A stretch of 64,000 nucleotides of DNA, taken from positions 1 through 64,000 of the forward strand of contig JBQNCA010000001.1 in NCBI GenBank assembly GCA_052169645.1, given 5' to 3'. Made by a program: the position numbers and the translations under genes. The DNA is from JAIKWW01 sp052169645 (GTDB lineage: Bacteria > Bacillota > Clostridia > Peptostreptococcales > Anaerovoracaceae). The first letter of the stretch is position 1; the number at the start of each line of letters is the position of its first letter. Positions 26,207 to 37,200 of the stretch are shown here, in pieces. The notes below the pieces were generated by a model. The model was given only the letters and a program-made list of their open reading frames with translations, ran no database searches and was not told where the DNA came from.

Positions 26207-27481
26207 CTATTTTGAGATACAGTCGGTACCCATAAATCCTCGAAGAGCCTCCGGTACGGTAATCGAACCGTCTTCATTCTGATAATTTTCAATTATTGCA
26301 GCAACCGTTCTGCCTACCGCCAGACCTGAACCGTTGAGCGTATGTACAAATTCCGGCTTTGCCTTCGGATCTCTGCGGAACCTTATATTTGCACGACGAG
26401 CCTGGAAATCTTCAAAATTACTGCATGAAGAAATCTCTACATATCTTCCGTAGCTCGGCATCCATACCTCTATATCATATGTCTTTGCCGAACTGAAGCC
26501 TACATCTCCCGTACAAAGCACAATTACCCTATACGGGATGTTCAGCTTCTGAAGTACCGCCTCTGCATCATTTGTCAGCTTTTCCAGTTCGTTATAGGAG
26601 TCCTCCGGCTTTACAAACTTCACCATTTCAACCTTGTTAAACTGGTGCTGTCGTACCAGTCCTCTCGTATCACGACCTGCAGAGCCTGCTTCTTTACGGA
26701 AACACGGAGTATATGCCGTATAATTCAGAGGAAGCTCATCCCCGTTCATTATCTCACCGGCTCTCAGATTTGTAACAGGAACCTCTGCTGTAGGAATCAA
26801 AAATAATTCCGTATCTTCAATATGGTACATATCTTCTTCAAATTTAGGTAGCTGACCTGTTCCTGTCATCGCTTCACGTCCTACCATGAACGGCGGCAGA
26901 ATCTCCATATACCCCTGCTCCTCCGTATGCAAATTGAGCATGAAGTTTGTAACGGCTCTCTCAAGCCTCGCACCCGCACCTTTATAAACTGTGAATCTTG
27001 CACCTGAAAGCTTTGCCGCTCTGTCAAAATCCAATATTCCGAGATCAGTTCCTATATCCCAATGAGCCTTATGCTCAAAATCAAAGCATCTCGGCTCCCC
27101 CCACTTTCTGATTTCGACATTACAGGTATCATCAGCACCTTCCGGAATTTCCGAATTCGGTGTATTGGGTATGCTGAGAAGCAAATCTCTAAGTTCAAAC
27201 TGCACGGCTTTAACCTGTTCATCCAACTCACCGATACGAACGGATAACTGTTTCATTTCAGCCATCAGTTCGGCAGTATCCTCACCGGCCTTCTTCATCT
27301 GAGGAATCAGCTTGGAATCCTTATTCTGTTTCGCCTTGAGTGCTTCCACCTCAGCTAACAAATCCCGCCTTTTATCATCCAGTTCAACAGCTCTGCCGAT
27401 TTCGTAATCGCCGTGACCACGCTTTTCAACAGCACTTTTTACATTATCAAAATCTTCTCGAATTCTCTTAATATCGAGCAT
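26207..27481 (-). CDS. serS: Seryl-tRNA synthetase
   Basis: The 424-residue class II synthetase charges tRNA-Ser. The N-terminal coiled-coil arm (about 25-105) reaches the long variable arm of the tRNA. Motif 2 appears as CFRKEAGSAGRDTRGLVRQHQF, and motif 3 as NGSGLAVGRTVAAIIENYQ. The ATG at 27481 matches the family N-terminus MLDIKRIREDF; a longer frame from 27523 is not needed. A GGAGG lies about ten bases upstream. Flanked by DUF951 and the UPF0182 gene. Confidence 0.97.
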   Translation of the reverse strand: MLDIKRIREDFDNVKSAVEKRGHGDYEIGRAVELDDKRRDLLAEVEALKAKQNKDSKLIPQMKKAGEDTAELMAEMKQLSVRIGELDEQVKAVQFELRDLLLSIPNTPNSEIPEGADDTCNVEIRKWGEPRCFDFEHKAHWDIGTDLGILDFDRAAKLSGARFTVYKGAGARLERAVTNFMLNLHTEEQGYMEILPPFMVGREAMTGTGQLPKFEEDMYHIEDTELFLIPTAEVPVTNLRAGEIMNGDELPLNYTAYTPCFRKEAGSAGRDTRGLVRQHQFNKVEMVKFVKPEDSYNELEKLTNDAEAVLQKLNIPYRVIVLCTGDVGFSSAKTYDIEVWMPSYGRYVEISSCSNFEDFQARRANIRFRRDPKAKPEFVHTLNGSGLAVGRTVAAIIENYQNEDGSITVPEALRGFMGTDCISK

Positions 27482-27538
27482 TTCCCTTATACCTCCCGTA
27501 TTTAACCGCACCATAAGCAGCACAGTATTTCAATTCAT

Positions 27539-30415
27539 CTATTCGGCAGAGGAAGCCGCCGCATTATCTGTCGCTTCGTCATTCATCCGCTGCAGATAGC
27601 CCTGCAGTTCATTGAGATATCTGCCGTAAGCCGCCCAATCGCCGCTCTGCTGCGCTTTTACCGCATTATTATATGCCTCATTGGCACGACTTGCAAGCTC
27701 CGTCAACGACAGAGTTTCTCCCGATGTCGTTTCTCCGCTCTGAGCATCGCCATTAGTTTCTCCTGCGGAAGCCGTATTTTCATCCACATATTCATCTCCC
27801 ATGTTGAACAGTTCATCCAGTGCCTCTGCAAGTGTAGGTGCATATGCTATCCTGTCGTTGAATGCGACAATCACTCTTTTAACTTCAGGAAGACTTGTAT
27901 CGTTGGAAGATTCCAGATATACCGGTTCCACATATAAAAGAGCATCATCGATAGGAATTACAAACATATCCCCTCTCGAATATTTTGACCCCGATGAATT
28001 CCAAAGTGAAAACTCCTTTGAGATCTCAGTGTTCTGGTCAATTTGCGATTCAATCTGCATCGGTCCGTAAATCACTTTATCCTTCGGCATACGATACAGT
28101 ATCAGATCACCGTATGCATCCCCGTCGCTTCGAGCTACGAGCAGCCCTGTCATATTTCGCTTGCTGTTCGGAGTATAAGGAATTGAGCTTATAAATTCTT
28201 CGTGCTGTTCTCCCGGCAGCTTCATTATATAATAGTTAGGAGTCATATTCTTTTCATCCTGACCGTACACCTCGGTTGCTATGCTCCATTTATCCTCATT
28301 CTTATAAAAATCATCAACTACGGACATATGGTAACGCTGATACATTTTTGCCTGAATATTGAAGTAGGTATTGGAGTATCTTATGTGCGATCCCAATCCG
28401 TCAGGAATTTCGGAAATATCCTTTATAAGGTGAGGATATATCTTTGATATTGTACTGACAATCGGTTCATCCGTTACTTTATAGAAATTTGTTTCTCCTG
28501 TATAAGCATCTATCACGACTTTTATAGGGTTTCGAATATAGTTGAAGCTTGTATATTCGCTAAGCTTCGTGCTTTCGGAATACGGATAACTGTTTGTTGT
28601 TGTATATGCATCTATTATCCAATAAAGCTTTCCGCTGTCCGATATCGTTATATAAGGGTCTGTGTCATATGTCAGGAAAGGTGCTATCTTATTCACTCTT
28701 TGCATGATATTTCTTTCATACAGAATCTTTGAATCGCTGTTTATATTTGAAGATACCAATATTCGTATATTGCTTTCTTTTATAGCATAAAGCAGCCTCT
28801 TGAACATATTGAGCTTTACTCCGTTTTTACCTTCATATTTTGTATATACGTTTCCGTCACTGTTTGGATAGTCAAATTCCTTTTCGTGAGTGTTCGTAAT
28901 TATATATTCATTTGTAGATTCTCCGAAGTAAATTTCCGGTGTAGTGATTTTTAGATCTTCAGTGGAGGATGCCGGCGGAATGTTGTAAATCAACATTTCC
29001 GGTTGCCCGGTTGAAGTAATGGCATCGACCTGTGAAAGTGTTACACCGTAACCGTGAGTATATATCAAGTGCTTGGTCAGCCACGACACATCACCGAGAT
29101 TTGAGCTCTCCATTTCTCTGGCAGAGAGGAAGGTTTGAGTGTATTTCCCGTCCAAAATGTAACGATCAACATCAACATCATTGAATTTATAATATGTTCT
29201 CAAGCTCTGAGTCTGATTGTAAAACTGCTTTGACGGGTCAAAATCGTTTATACGGATATTGGAAATAGTACCGTCGTTTGCTTTAATATTTTCCGCTGTA
29301 AGCGGCGCATCCGCCTTAAAAGTCATATCCTTTACTTTATCAATGTCATAAGCCTTCTGAGTAAATTCTATATTGCTTTTCAGGTACGGCGTTTCTTTAT
29401 CCTGTTCATCACCTGAAACTATAAGCGACTGCACTGCCATCCCTATTCCTGAAAATGCTAAGGATATTACTATCATAAGCGCCGGCAGCATCAGTATCCT
29501 GCGATACTGCTTTTTGCGTGCAAATACTACCAATGCTATAGCTGAAGCTATAGCGAGGACAAATTCCACTCTGTAGAGCAACAGAGTGATATGTATATCG
29601 GTATAACCTGCACCTACTACCACACCGTTGTCCGAATACAGCAAATCATATTGCTTGATAAAAAAAATTGCCGCAAGCATGATACAGAAAAATACCCCCG
29701 TTATAACGAGCTGTCTCACTGCAACCATTGCCAACTGAGAGATATTCTTTGTATCAAGGTGTGATTCGGTTCTATGAGCTTTTATCGGTCCGAACGGAGT
29801 ATTTATAACCTTTTCATCATCCTCCAAATTCACTTCATCTATGATATCCGGTCTGCGTACGCTTATAAGGTATAAAAAGTAGAGTGCTGTAATGACAAAA
29901 AAGCCCATTACCAGAGTCATTCCCAAGCTGCTGCCTGTTTTTATCAAAGCCATTTTAAATACATAAAAAGATATATCTTTTCCAAACAGCGGATCGACCT
30001 TTCCAAATGAAGTGCTGTTTATCGAGTAAAGAACCTCTTGCCAAATTCTTGTTGTCATGAATACTGTCATAATTCCGGAAAAGACTGCGCTAATCAGTGC
30101 GGTAAAGCGATTCATCGACTTTATTGAAGCATTTCCTTCAGAAAATTCAAGCTTTTTCAAGTAATTTCTTTTTATAGTGAGTAGGTATATTTCCGTAATA
30201 ATTCCAAGAAATATAAATAAAGGTATACCTATCTTGAGCTCTGTAAACAGCTTTTTAAAAAATACTTCCGTATATCCTAAATCCTTAAACCACCAATAAT
30301 CGGTAATAAAATTTACCATTGTATTGAAAAATGCTATCACCAGAAGTATTAAAGCAATGGATATAGCTGCGGCTAATCTTCGCTTCCTGTGATTTATATA
30401 CTTTATTCGTTCCAT
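27539..30415 (-). CDS. UPF0182 family membrane protein
   Basis: The 958-residue protein has about seven N-terminal membrane helices (residues 1-300) and a long extracytoplasmic domain (about 340-900). The tail is Ser/Glu/Ala-rich. Family marks include ITDYWWFKDLGYTEVF, PFLTYDTDPYI and YTGETNFY, and the periplasmic region contains WLTKHLIYTHGYGVTLS. The ATG at 30415 has a perfect GGAGG site; an earlier frame overlaps the preceding gene and is not used. The function of this family is unknown in most bacteria. The C-terminal 60 residues are low complexity. Confidence 0.9.
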   Translation of the reverse strand: MERIKYINHRKRRLAAAISIALILLVIAFFNTMVNFITDYWWFKDLGYTEVFFKKLFTELKIGIPLFIFLGIITEIYLLTIKRNYLKKLEFSEGNASIKSMNRFTALISAVFSGIMTVFMTTRIWQEVLYSINSTSFGKVDPLFGKDISFYVFKMALIKTGSSLGMTLVMGFFVITALYFLYLISVRRPDIIDEVNLEDDEKVINTPFGPIKAHRTESHLDTKNISQLAMVAVRQLVITGVFFCIMLAAIFFIKQYDLLYSDNGVVVGAGYTDIHITLLLYRVEFVLAIASAIALVVFARKKQYRRILMLPALMIVISLAFSGIGMAVQSLIVSGDEQDKETPYLKSNIEFTQKAYDIDKVKDMTFKADAPLTAENIKANDGTISNIRINDFDPSKQFYNQTQSLRTYYKFNDVDVDRYILDGKYTQTFLSAREMESSNLGDVSWLTKHLIYTHGYGVTLSQVDAITSTGQPEMLIYNIPPASSTEDLKITTPEIYFGESTNEYIITNTHEKEFDYPNSDGNVYTKYEGKNGVKLNMFKRLLYAIKESNIRILVSSNINSDSKILYERNIMQRVNKIAPFLTYDTDPYITISDSGKLYWIIDAYTTTNSYPYSESTKLSEYTSFNYIRNPIKVVIDAYTGETNFYKVTDEPIVSTISKIYPHLIKDISEIPDGLGSHIRYSNTYFNIQAKMYQRYHMSVVDDFYKNEDKWSIATEVYGQDEKNMTPNYYIMKLPGEQHEEFISSIPYTPNSKRNMTGLLVARSDGDAYGDLILYRMPKDKVIYGPMQIESQIDQNTEISKEFSLWNSSGSKYSRGDMFVIPIDDALLYVEPVYLESSNDTSLPEVKRVIVAFNDRIAYAPTLAEALDELFNMGDEYVDENTASAGETNGDAQSGETTSGETLSLTELASRANEAYNNAVKAQQSGDWAAYGRYLNELQGYLQRMNDEATDNAAASSAE

Positions 30416-30519
30416 ATATTTCCTCCAAAATACGTCCATATATTTGAAAAACGGCATGCACTGCCACCAAGGCGTGTTGGTAGAAGTCATGCCGATTTTT
30501 ACTTTAAGTTCACGAGAGG

Positions 30520-32733
30520 TCAATTATCATTCTTATCGAAAATTCCTATTATATGATCCTCTACACGATCTATAAATACATCCGCCTGAGATCCCGATGC
30601 AAACAGCTTGATGCCTATCACGGCAAATTCCATAACCAACAGTATTGTCAACACTGCGATTATAACTTTAACCGACTTTGTAAAGCCTGTCCTTAACGGT
30701 TTTTCCTGCGTATCTCGGATCTGATTTTTGCCGGGATTCTTATCAAATTCGGTCTGCCCTTCAGAGTCGGAGATGATTTCATCAGTCGGTAAGACAGACT
30801 CTGATTCTCGGATTTCTCCGTCTTCAACAAATTCGGGATTTGATTCTTCTGCTGTGGGATTTTCTTCAGAAAGTTGCTCTTCCCGTTGTTCGTTTTTCGA
30901 ATCCGATTCTCCTGTCTCCTCTGATATTTCAGCCTTCGATTCAGCTTCTTCTGAGCCTTCTTCAGCTTTTTCGTCTGCTTCTTTACTTTCTTCAGACGAC
31001 GTTTCAGCTTCGAGTTCATCTCCAATGCCGCCGTCTGCAGTGCCGATTCCGGCAGATTCAGAGCTTCCTGTATCGCTTGCGGTGAGTTTTTCAGCTTCGA
31101 TTTCTTCTTCCGAAGCAGCTTCCCCGGTAACGATATCAGGTTCTGTCTCCGTTTTTTCGAATGTTTCTTCAACAATATTTTCATCTACAGCCTCTATATC
31201 TTTCTCTATATCAGTTTCATCAATATCAGGCTCGAAATCAGGAATTTCATCTATCAATCCTTCCGCATTCGCCAGCATAAGTTCTCTGGTCTGCTCTGCG
31301 GAAAGAGCTATGTCTTCAGGTTTAATATCAAGCATCAATGAATCATCAAGATTTTTCTGCACCATTCCCTTTATATCTCGATCTCCGTTCTTTGATTTAT
31401 TGCGCTTACCCATGATTTTCCGCGCTTCCGGTCCGAATATATCAGTTATGGTCATACGAGATGTTGAGTTTGAATGAGGATTCCAGAATTTTTCATCCTT
31501 AAAAGCCTCGCTTCCTGTATTTTCAACTTTTTCACGAGAATTTGAATCTATATATACATGCTCCTCATCAGCAGCTTCATCCACGGTTTTTACGATAGTC
31601 GCCCCGTCATGGTTTCGGGTAACTTCCACTGAAGCATTGCCTGATGCGGAATTAACCTCTACGGAAACCTGCACGTTCTTCGGTCCCTGACGAAGCTTGT
31701 CAATCTCAACTTCTCTGGTCTTTACATCATCCTCGGATCTGATTTTCGCTAAATCAATCTCCTGAGTTTTAACTGTAACCTTTGTTCCCGAAGGCTCATT
31801 TATTTTGATTTCAACTTCCTTATTTCCTGACTTGTCCTTTGCAGGTTCTATTCCGTTATCTTCACAATATCTGTAATATTCATTTTCAAGACTGGAAAAG
31901 CTGAATTCCGGCGATGCCTTGAGCTTTTCGGCTCTTGTCAATACAGCGTTCGCTTCATTTATTTCATCATCCGACATATATGAGAAGCTTTCTTTTTCCG
32001 CTTCCTTGTTACGCTCAGCATTTATAAGTTTTTTGAATTCTTCCAATACGGATTGCTCATCATGCTCCACCGTTTCCGACTTTATTGAATTTGCCGCATT
32101 CGGAATCTCGGAAATCTTACCGGGATCAAATTTTTTAAAAAGAAAAGATTCATCCTCTGTGGCTTCAGGCTCATCTTCAAAATTCCAATCTGCGGTATAC
32201 GGCTTAGGACGATTCGGAGCTGACTTTTCTTTGTCCGTCTCTTCTGAAGCTTGCGTCGAAACCTCGTCCATTGAAAATTTATTACTATCCGCATTTCCCC
32301 ATGACAGAAAATCATCGCTGAGATTCAAATTTTTCTTTGTAGTGCCGTCCGTTGTTCCAACAGGCTTGAAATCATCGCTCCCGCTTACTGATGAAAAATC
32401 GAATGCCGGAATGTCTTCTTTGTGACTGTTCTTTAATTCAGACTCCGTATCAGCTTTGGTTTTTCCGCTTTCTCCAAATGCAAATATATCCTCCGCCTTG
32501 GGTGTCGACCATTCATTCAAATCTCTGTCAAAGATTTTCTGCGAGCTCTTGTCCATAATCTTTCCGGAGTTCCAATCGACACTGAAATCTCCTTGCTTTC
32601 GAGGTTTCGGGAAATCTTGAACATTCCATTTAAATTCACCCTTTGATAAACGACTTGTTGCTGTGGAGCTCCCGCAATAGGGGCAGACCCGTACTCCCAC
32701 CTGCAAATCATTTCCACACGTTTTACATTTCAT
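30520..32733 (-). CDS. Zinc-ribbon protein with long acidic disordered region and C-terminal membrane segment
   Basis: The 737-residue protein begins with a zinc ribbon (Cys3, Cys6, Cys17, Cys20). It continues with about 650 residues of low-complexity sequence rich in Glu, Ser, Asp and Lys. The most acidic block is at about 500-660. A single membrane helix lies near residues 685-710 (VIIAVLTILLVMEFAVIGI), with a short outside tail. Topology suggests a cytoplasmic zinc ribbon on a disordered tether at the membrane. No catalytic motif is visible. It lies directly upstream of the UPF0182 gene, in the same direction. The function is unknown. Confidence 0.78.
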   Translation of the reverse strand: MKCKTCGNDLQVGVRVCPYCGSSTATSRLSKGEFKWNVQDFPKPRKQGDFSVDWNSGKIMDKSSQKIFDRDLNEWSTPKAEDIFAFGESGKTKADTESELKNSHKEDIPAFDFSSVSGSDDFKPVGTTDGTTKKNLNLSDDFLSWGNADSNKFSMDEVSTQASEETDKEKSAPNRPKPYTADWNFEDEPEATEDESFLFKKFDPGKISEIPNAANSIKSETVEHDEQSVLEEFKKLINAERNKEAEKESFSYMSDDEINEANAVLTRAEKLKASPEFSFSSLENEYYRYCEDNGIEPAKDKSGNKEVEIKINEPSGTKVTVKTQEIDLAKIRSEDDVKTREVEIDKLRQGPKNVQVSVEVNSASGNASVEVTRNHDGATIVKTVDEAADEEHVYIDSNSREKVENTGSEAFKDEKFWNPHSNSTSRMTITDIFGPEARKIMGKRNKSKNGDRDIKGMVQKNLDDSLMLDIKPEDIALSAEQTRELMLANAEGLIDEIPDFEPDIDETDIEKDIEAVDENIVEETFEKTETEPDIVTGEAASEEEIEAEKLTASDTGSSESAGIGTADGGIGDELEAETSSEESKEADEKAEEGSEEAESKAEISEETGESDSKNEQREEQLSEENPTAEESNPEFVEDGEIRESESVLPTDEIISDSEGQTEFDKNPGKNQIRDTQEKPLRTGFTKSVKVIIAVLTILLVMEFAVIGIKLFASGSQADVFIDRVEDHIIGIFDKNDN

Positions 32734-33010
32734 CTATACTACTCTCCCGTTTATTGAGATATTGCTGTCACTTTTATAAATCTTATTACTAATATATTAT
32801 TATATATGAATGCTGTAGATTAGGCAATCTAAGCTATAAATTTGATACGGGTTCCGTTTATAAATTTGATGTAATCTCCGTACCGAAAAAAAACGAAAAA
32901 ATACACGGAAATATGAATATTTTTTATATTAATGTATTGACAACGCCTTTACTGTACGATAAGATAAATAACGCTGATGACGAAAACAGCCCAACCCAAA
33001 AACATCATAT
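32734..33010. other. Divergent region before the tRNA gene
   Basis: AT-rich, with no open frame. Contains the tRNA promoter described separately; a promoter for the zinc-ribbon gene is expected but not identified. Confidence 0.4.
32937..32965 (+). promoter_or_regulatory. Promoter of tRNA-Lys
   Basis: TTGACA (32937-32942) and TAAGAT (32960-32965) are spaced by 17 bases, about 45 bases upstream of the tRNA. Confidence 0.85.
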
Positions 33011-33086
33011 GCACCTTTAGCTCAGCTGGTAGAGCACCTGACTCTTAATCAGGGTGTCCAGGGTTCGAGCCCCTGAAGGTGTACCA
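33011..33086 (+). tRNA. tRNA-Lys (anticodon CTT)
   Basis: The 76-base sequence folds as a tRNA. The anticodon stem is CCTGA/TCAGG with loop CTCTTAA, so positions 34-36 are CTT, reading AAG. The D-arm (AGCTCAGCTGGTAGAGC) and T-arm (TCCAGGGTTCGAGCCCCTGA) regions are canonical, and CCA is encoded. The acceptor stem GCACCTT/AAGGTGT has a G1-U72 wobble pair, which is a little unusual. The gene stands alone. Confidence 0.97.
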
Positions 33087-33122
33087 ATAAAAATCCGAAC
33101 TCTCTGTTTCGGATTTTTATTT
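33086..33122 (+). terminator. Terminator of tRNA-Lys
   Basis: A perfect 14-bp stem (AATAAAAATCCGAA at 33086-33099 with TTCGGATTTTTATT at 33108-33121) starts at the last base of the tRNA and contains a T-run in its right arm. Confidence 0.88.
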
Positions 33123-33269
33123 TATCAAAGGGCGTGAGTGTCTTTAAAAGGCTCCTGTTGTCATTTTAATTACTGCTGCACAGCATATGCATATAAAAAT
33201 ATACTCATAAATTCAAAGAAAGGAAAATGTTGAGAGCTTCCATATAAGTTCAATATACAAGAATTTTAT

Positions 33270-34028
33270 ATGTCAAAAAAACTTTTATCTTGGAATGTCA
33301 ACGGACTGCGTGCCTGCATGGGTAAAGGCTTTATGGATTTTATGGAAAGAGAACAACCTGATTTTATAGGACTTCAGGAAATAAAATTGCAGGAAGGTCA
33401 GATAGAAATGGATCTACCCGGATATCATCAATATTGGAATTATGCCGATAAAAAAGGCTATTCCGGCACAGCAATTTTCACGAAGGAAGAACCTCTTTCC
33501 GTAAGCTACGGTCTGGGAATAGATGAACATGATCACGAGGGCAGAGTCATTACACTTGAATACCCTGATTACTACATAACAACCGTCTATGTTCCCAATG
33601 TAAAAAACGATCTTTCACGCCTTGAATATCGGATGCGCTGGGAAGATGATTTCCTTGCATTTCACAAGAAATTAGAAAAGCATAAACCCGTCATTTTCTG
33701 CGGTGACCTGAATGTGGCTCACAATGAAATTGATTTAAAAAATCCCAAAAGCAATCGTGGAAGCGCAGGATTCACAGATGAGGAACGTGCTAAATTTACA
33801 ACTGTTATCGAATCCGGATTGATAGATACTTTCCGCTTTTTCTATCCCGACAAGAAAGAAGCTTATTCATGGTGGTCATATCGTGCCAATGCTCGTGCTA
33901 GAAATACCGGTTGGAGAATTGATTACTTTGTAGTATCGAACGCCTTGAAGGATAAACTTGAGGATGCATTTATATATCCTGAGGTATTAGGCTCGGATCA
34001 CTGCCCTGTAGGATTAATTCTGAAATAA
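33270..34028 (+). CDS. xth: Exodeoxyribonuclease III (AP endonuclease)
   Basis: The 252-residue enzyme cuts DNA at abasic sites in base-excision repair. Motifs include SWNVNGLRA (Asn11), GLQEIKLQ (metal-binding Glu37), CGDLNVAHNEIDL, WRIDYFVVS and the catalytic GSDHCPVGL. It is the short Mg2+-dependent ExoA/Exo III form with no extra domain. The sequence upstream of the ATG gives only a weak ribosome binding site. The gene stands alone between the tRNA and the SLH protein gene. Confidence 0.96.
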   Translation: MSKKLLSWNVNGLRACMGKGFMDFMEREQPDFIGLQEIKLQEGQIEMDLPGYHQYWNYADKKGYSGTAIFTKEEPLSVSYGLGIDEHDHEGRVITLEYPDYYITTVYVPNVKNDLSRLEYRMRWEDDFLAFHKKLEKHKPVIFCGDLNVAHNEIDLKNPKSNRGSAGFTDEERAKFTTVIESGLIDTFRFFYPDKKEAYSWWSYRANARARNTGWRIDYFVVSNALKDKLEDAFIYPEVLGSDHCPVGLILK

Positions 34029-34060
34029 TCGAAATGAACAGCTTTATATAACAAATAATA

Positions 34061-34166
34061 AAACCTCCCGGCGACATTTTGCCCTACCGCCAAAAGTCAA
34101 ATTTCAAATATAATCAAATCTGACTTTTGAGAGCAATTCATTTTCCCGCCGTCGGGAGGTTTTTAA
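34061..34166 (+). terminator. Nested two-stem terminator after exonuclease III
   Basis: The outer stem is AAACCTCCCG (34061-34070) with CGGGAGGTTT (34153-34162), followed by T3. Inside lies CAAAAGTCA (34091-34099) with TGACTTTTG (34121-34129). The A-run/T-run symmetry would allow action on the convergent SLH gene too. Confidence 0.8.
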
Positions 34167-34254
34167 ATTCTCCGGAAACGATATTGCTTTGATTAAAAAA
34201 TTTTTCTCAATATCTTTTCCAAATATTTTATTGAATTATTTGGAAAACTCCCTG

Positions 34255-37200
34255 CTAAAGATTCTGCTTAAATCTCATCATGATTGCAGCAAGCTCGGCT
34301 CTTGTAGTAGTCCCGTCAGGTACAAGAGTATTAGGACTCCTTCCCTCTATGAGTCCGTTATTGCAAGCCCAATTCATAGCCGTTTCGGCATAATTGGAAA
34401 TCTGATTTGCATCCTTATATGATGAAACCTTATTCCCTGAGGTATTCCCGACATTACGTCCTGTTAATCTTGCATATCTGTACATAATGGTTGCAAGCTG
34501 CTCCCTGGTAACACTGCTTTCAGGTTCAAAGTTCGTATCCGTTATTCCTTTGACAATGCCCCTTGCTGCTGCCCAATTTACAGCATTTGCATATATTCCG
34601 CCGGAATTTACATCTCTGAATCCCGAATTATAATTTCCGGCAGGTGCACCTTCATTATTATACAGCAATGCAACAATCATAGCTCTGGATGCATTTGATT
34701 CAGGATAATAATTTGTGCTTCCTAAACCTGCAAGAAGCCCCATATTATGAATATATTGAATCGCAGGGTAGTACCAGCTCGACACAGACACGTCTCTGAA
34801 AATTCCCGATGAGGTACTGCTTATCGGCATTCCTCCGTTGGAATAAACTTTTTCATCCATTACCCCATATTGATTGGTTCCGTAAAGATTCATTATCTTA
34901 AACATCGCAATTATGGTATGATCCGCATCCACCTTTCTGAAAGTATAACTTGTGGAAACAGGCACATCTTTTCCGTCAACTATTAAACTGCTTATAATAT
35001 AACCTCTGTGCGGCGTGATTGTAACAGTCAAGTCCTTACCGGCTTTTACCGTTTCTTTGGATATGCTTATATCCCCGCCATTGCCTGCTGAGCCTCTTAT
35101 CGTATATTTTGAACGACTGTCGCTATCCTTATCCTTGTCATTTTTATTTTTTGAGGATGTATCCACAGTTTCAAAGCTTACATCTATAATCGTATCCTGA
35201 TTGGCATTAAATTTATATGAATCTTTTGAAGTCCTCGATACACCGTTAATTGTAATCGATCGTACATCATAACCTTTTTTAGGGTTTACATCTACTTTTA
35301 TCTCAGTCCCTTGCTTCACTCTGCCTACAGGAGTCACGCTCACGGAGCCGTAGTCGGAATCAACAGGATTAAGCTTTACATTCACATATTCCGCAAGTTT
35401 TGCGAAGCTTGCGGTAATGGTTGCATCTTTAGTAATACTCACCGTTATCCCTGTCGTCACTTCCCCGACAGGTGTTTTATCCTCATTGTCAACTTTAACC
35501 GATTCTATAAAATATCCCTCCGCCGGAATTACTGTATATACAGCGGTTTCCCCGTCATTATAGACAGTTTCGCCGGCAGGTGTCACAGTTCCGTTAGCTC
35601 CGGATACAGCTTTAACTTTAAAATAAGTGGCAATTTTGTCAGTTGCACCCTTAATATTTAAATCACAAGGCATATAAGGTTTACCTTTTTCACCGAGCAA
35701 TTCCTCCACGGTTCCCGTGTAAATCTTTACAAAACCCTCATCAGTACTGCCTTTCTTTAACAAGGTATTGACATTATTTCCTGTATATGCCGCTATTACC
35801 TTTGCATTACCGTCACTTATTTCCAATTCGCCCAATGCATAGTGCTGAGGGTCATCCAGTTCTATCTTGACATACAAGGTGTCTCCATGAACATATTTCA
35901 TGGTGTTTTTTTCAGTTCCTGAAACGGCAACATTATCTCCGCTGAAATCTTCATTTAAAGATACAGTGATTTTCCCGTTTATAAGTTTCTCAACATATAC
36001 CTTATATTCTATTGTTTTAAAACATGCCACCACTGTAAATTTACGTCCGCTGAATGTATAATCCGCTAAATTGGTATTATTACTTATATAAGACTCCGAT
36101 ATTTCTCCATTATCGTTTTTAAGCTTCCATCCGAGAAATTCATGTCCCGTAGCTGCCACAGCCGCAAGCTTATACCCATTCAAATTTGTATTATCAGGAA
36201 TTGCGATTTTCGTAACGGTTTTTTTATCATCACCGATTACTATACTGTCTCCCGAATCATTCTTTATCACATTATCCAGTGCTATTTCAAAACTGAGCAA
36301 ACAAGTCGGACGCCATACGGCATATAAATTTACATCTCCGGAAGTGGCAAGATTAATAACTTTCGCCTCATCCTTAAATTCAACTTCTCCGTTCGGAGTT
36401 CTTGACCAACCTGTAAATTCAAAACCTTCCTGTGTAAAAGTGTTTTTTGTAAGCTTCCATTCTTCACCGTACGGGAGATTTTTATCTTCCATCGGCGAAC
36501 TTGCAATTCCGCCGTTTCCATTAAATTTTATGGTATAAGCATCCGCATCCCAAACATCGTAAAGAATTATCTCACCGCCGTCAATCGCCGTTAATTTTGC
36601 TTCAGGAATTGTAACCCCTGCAGCCGCATAATCTGCAACAGAAGCATCCTGACTGCGACTCCAGCCTTTAAATGTGTATCCCTTACGTATAAGAGTTGTC
36701 TTTGGAATAGTAATATCATCCGTATATTTTATGCCTGTAATTTTTGCAGGAACCAAGCTGCCTACTTCATCATAATTTCTTGCCAAAAAGGTCACGCTAT
36801 ATGTTATAGGCTCCCATGTTGTTATAAATGATGTGTCCGTTGAAAATACGCCTGAAGCACGTTTTGTCGCTGTACTCTTATAAACAGTATTTGTATTCGT
36901 ATCTTTCCAGCCCGCAAAATTGTAGCCTGTTTTTTTATAAGTACAATCAGGTAGATAAGTTTTCACTCCTATTGCAGTTATTACATTGCTTACACCCTGA
37001 CCGTATACCGAACTGTCACCGCCCGTACCGAATGAAAGCGTTATCTCCTTCGGCTTCCAAACAGCATAAAGTATTGTGTTTTTGCTCACCTTTACTATCT
37101 TATTTTGAAGGTGATCTTCTTGAAAAGCCAATCCCTGATCAGGCTCAGCAGCATTTTTATCAGTGCTCCATCCGAGGAAGCTGTAACTGCCGTCAGTGAG

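Noticed and set aside
30728..31477. Ser-rich plus-strand open frame opposite the zinc-ribbon protein
   Set aside because: Its Ser-rich sequence is the complement of Glu-rich codons on the coding strand.
33011..33086. tRNA-Lys G1-U72 pair as evidence of a degenerate tRNA
   Set aside because: The rest of the cloverleaf is canonical, CCA is encoded, and a strong promoter and terminator flank the gene, so it is probably functional.
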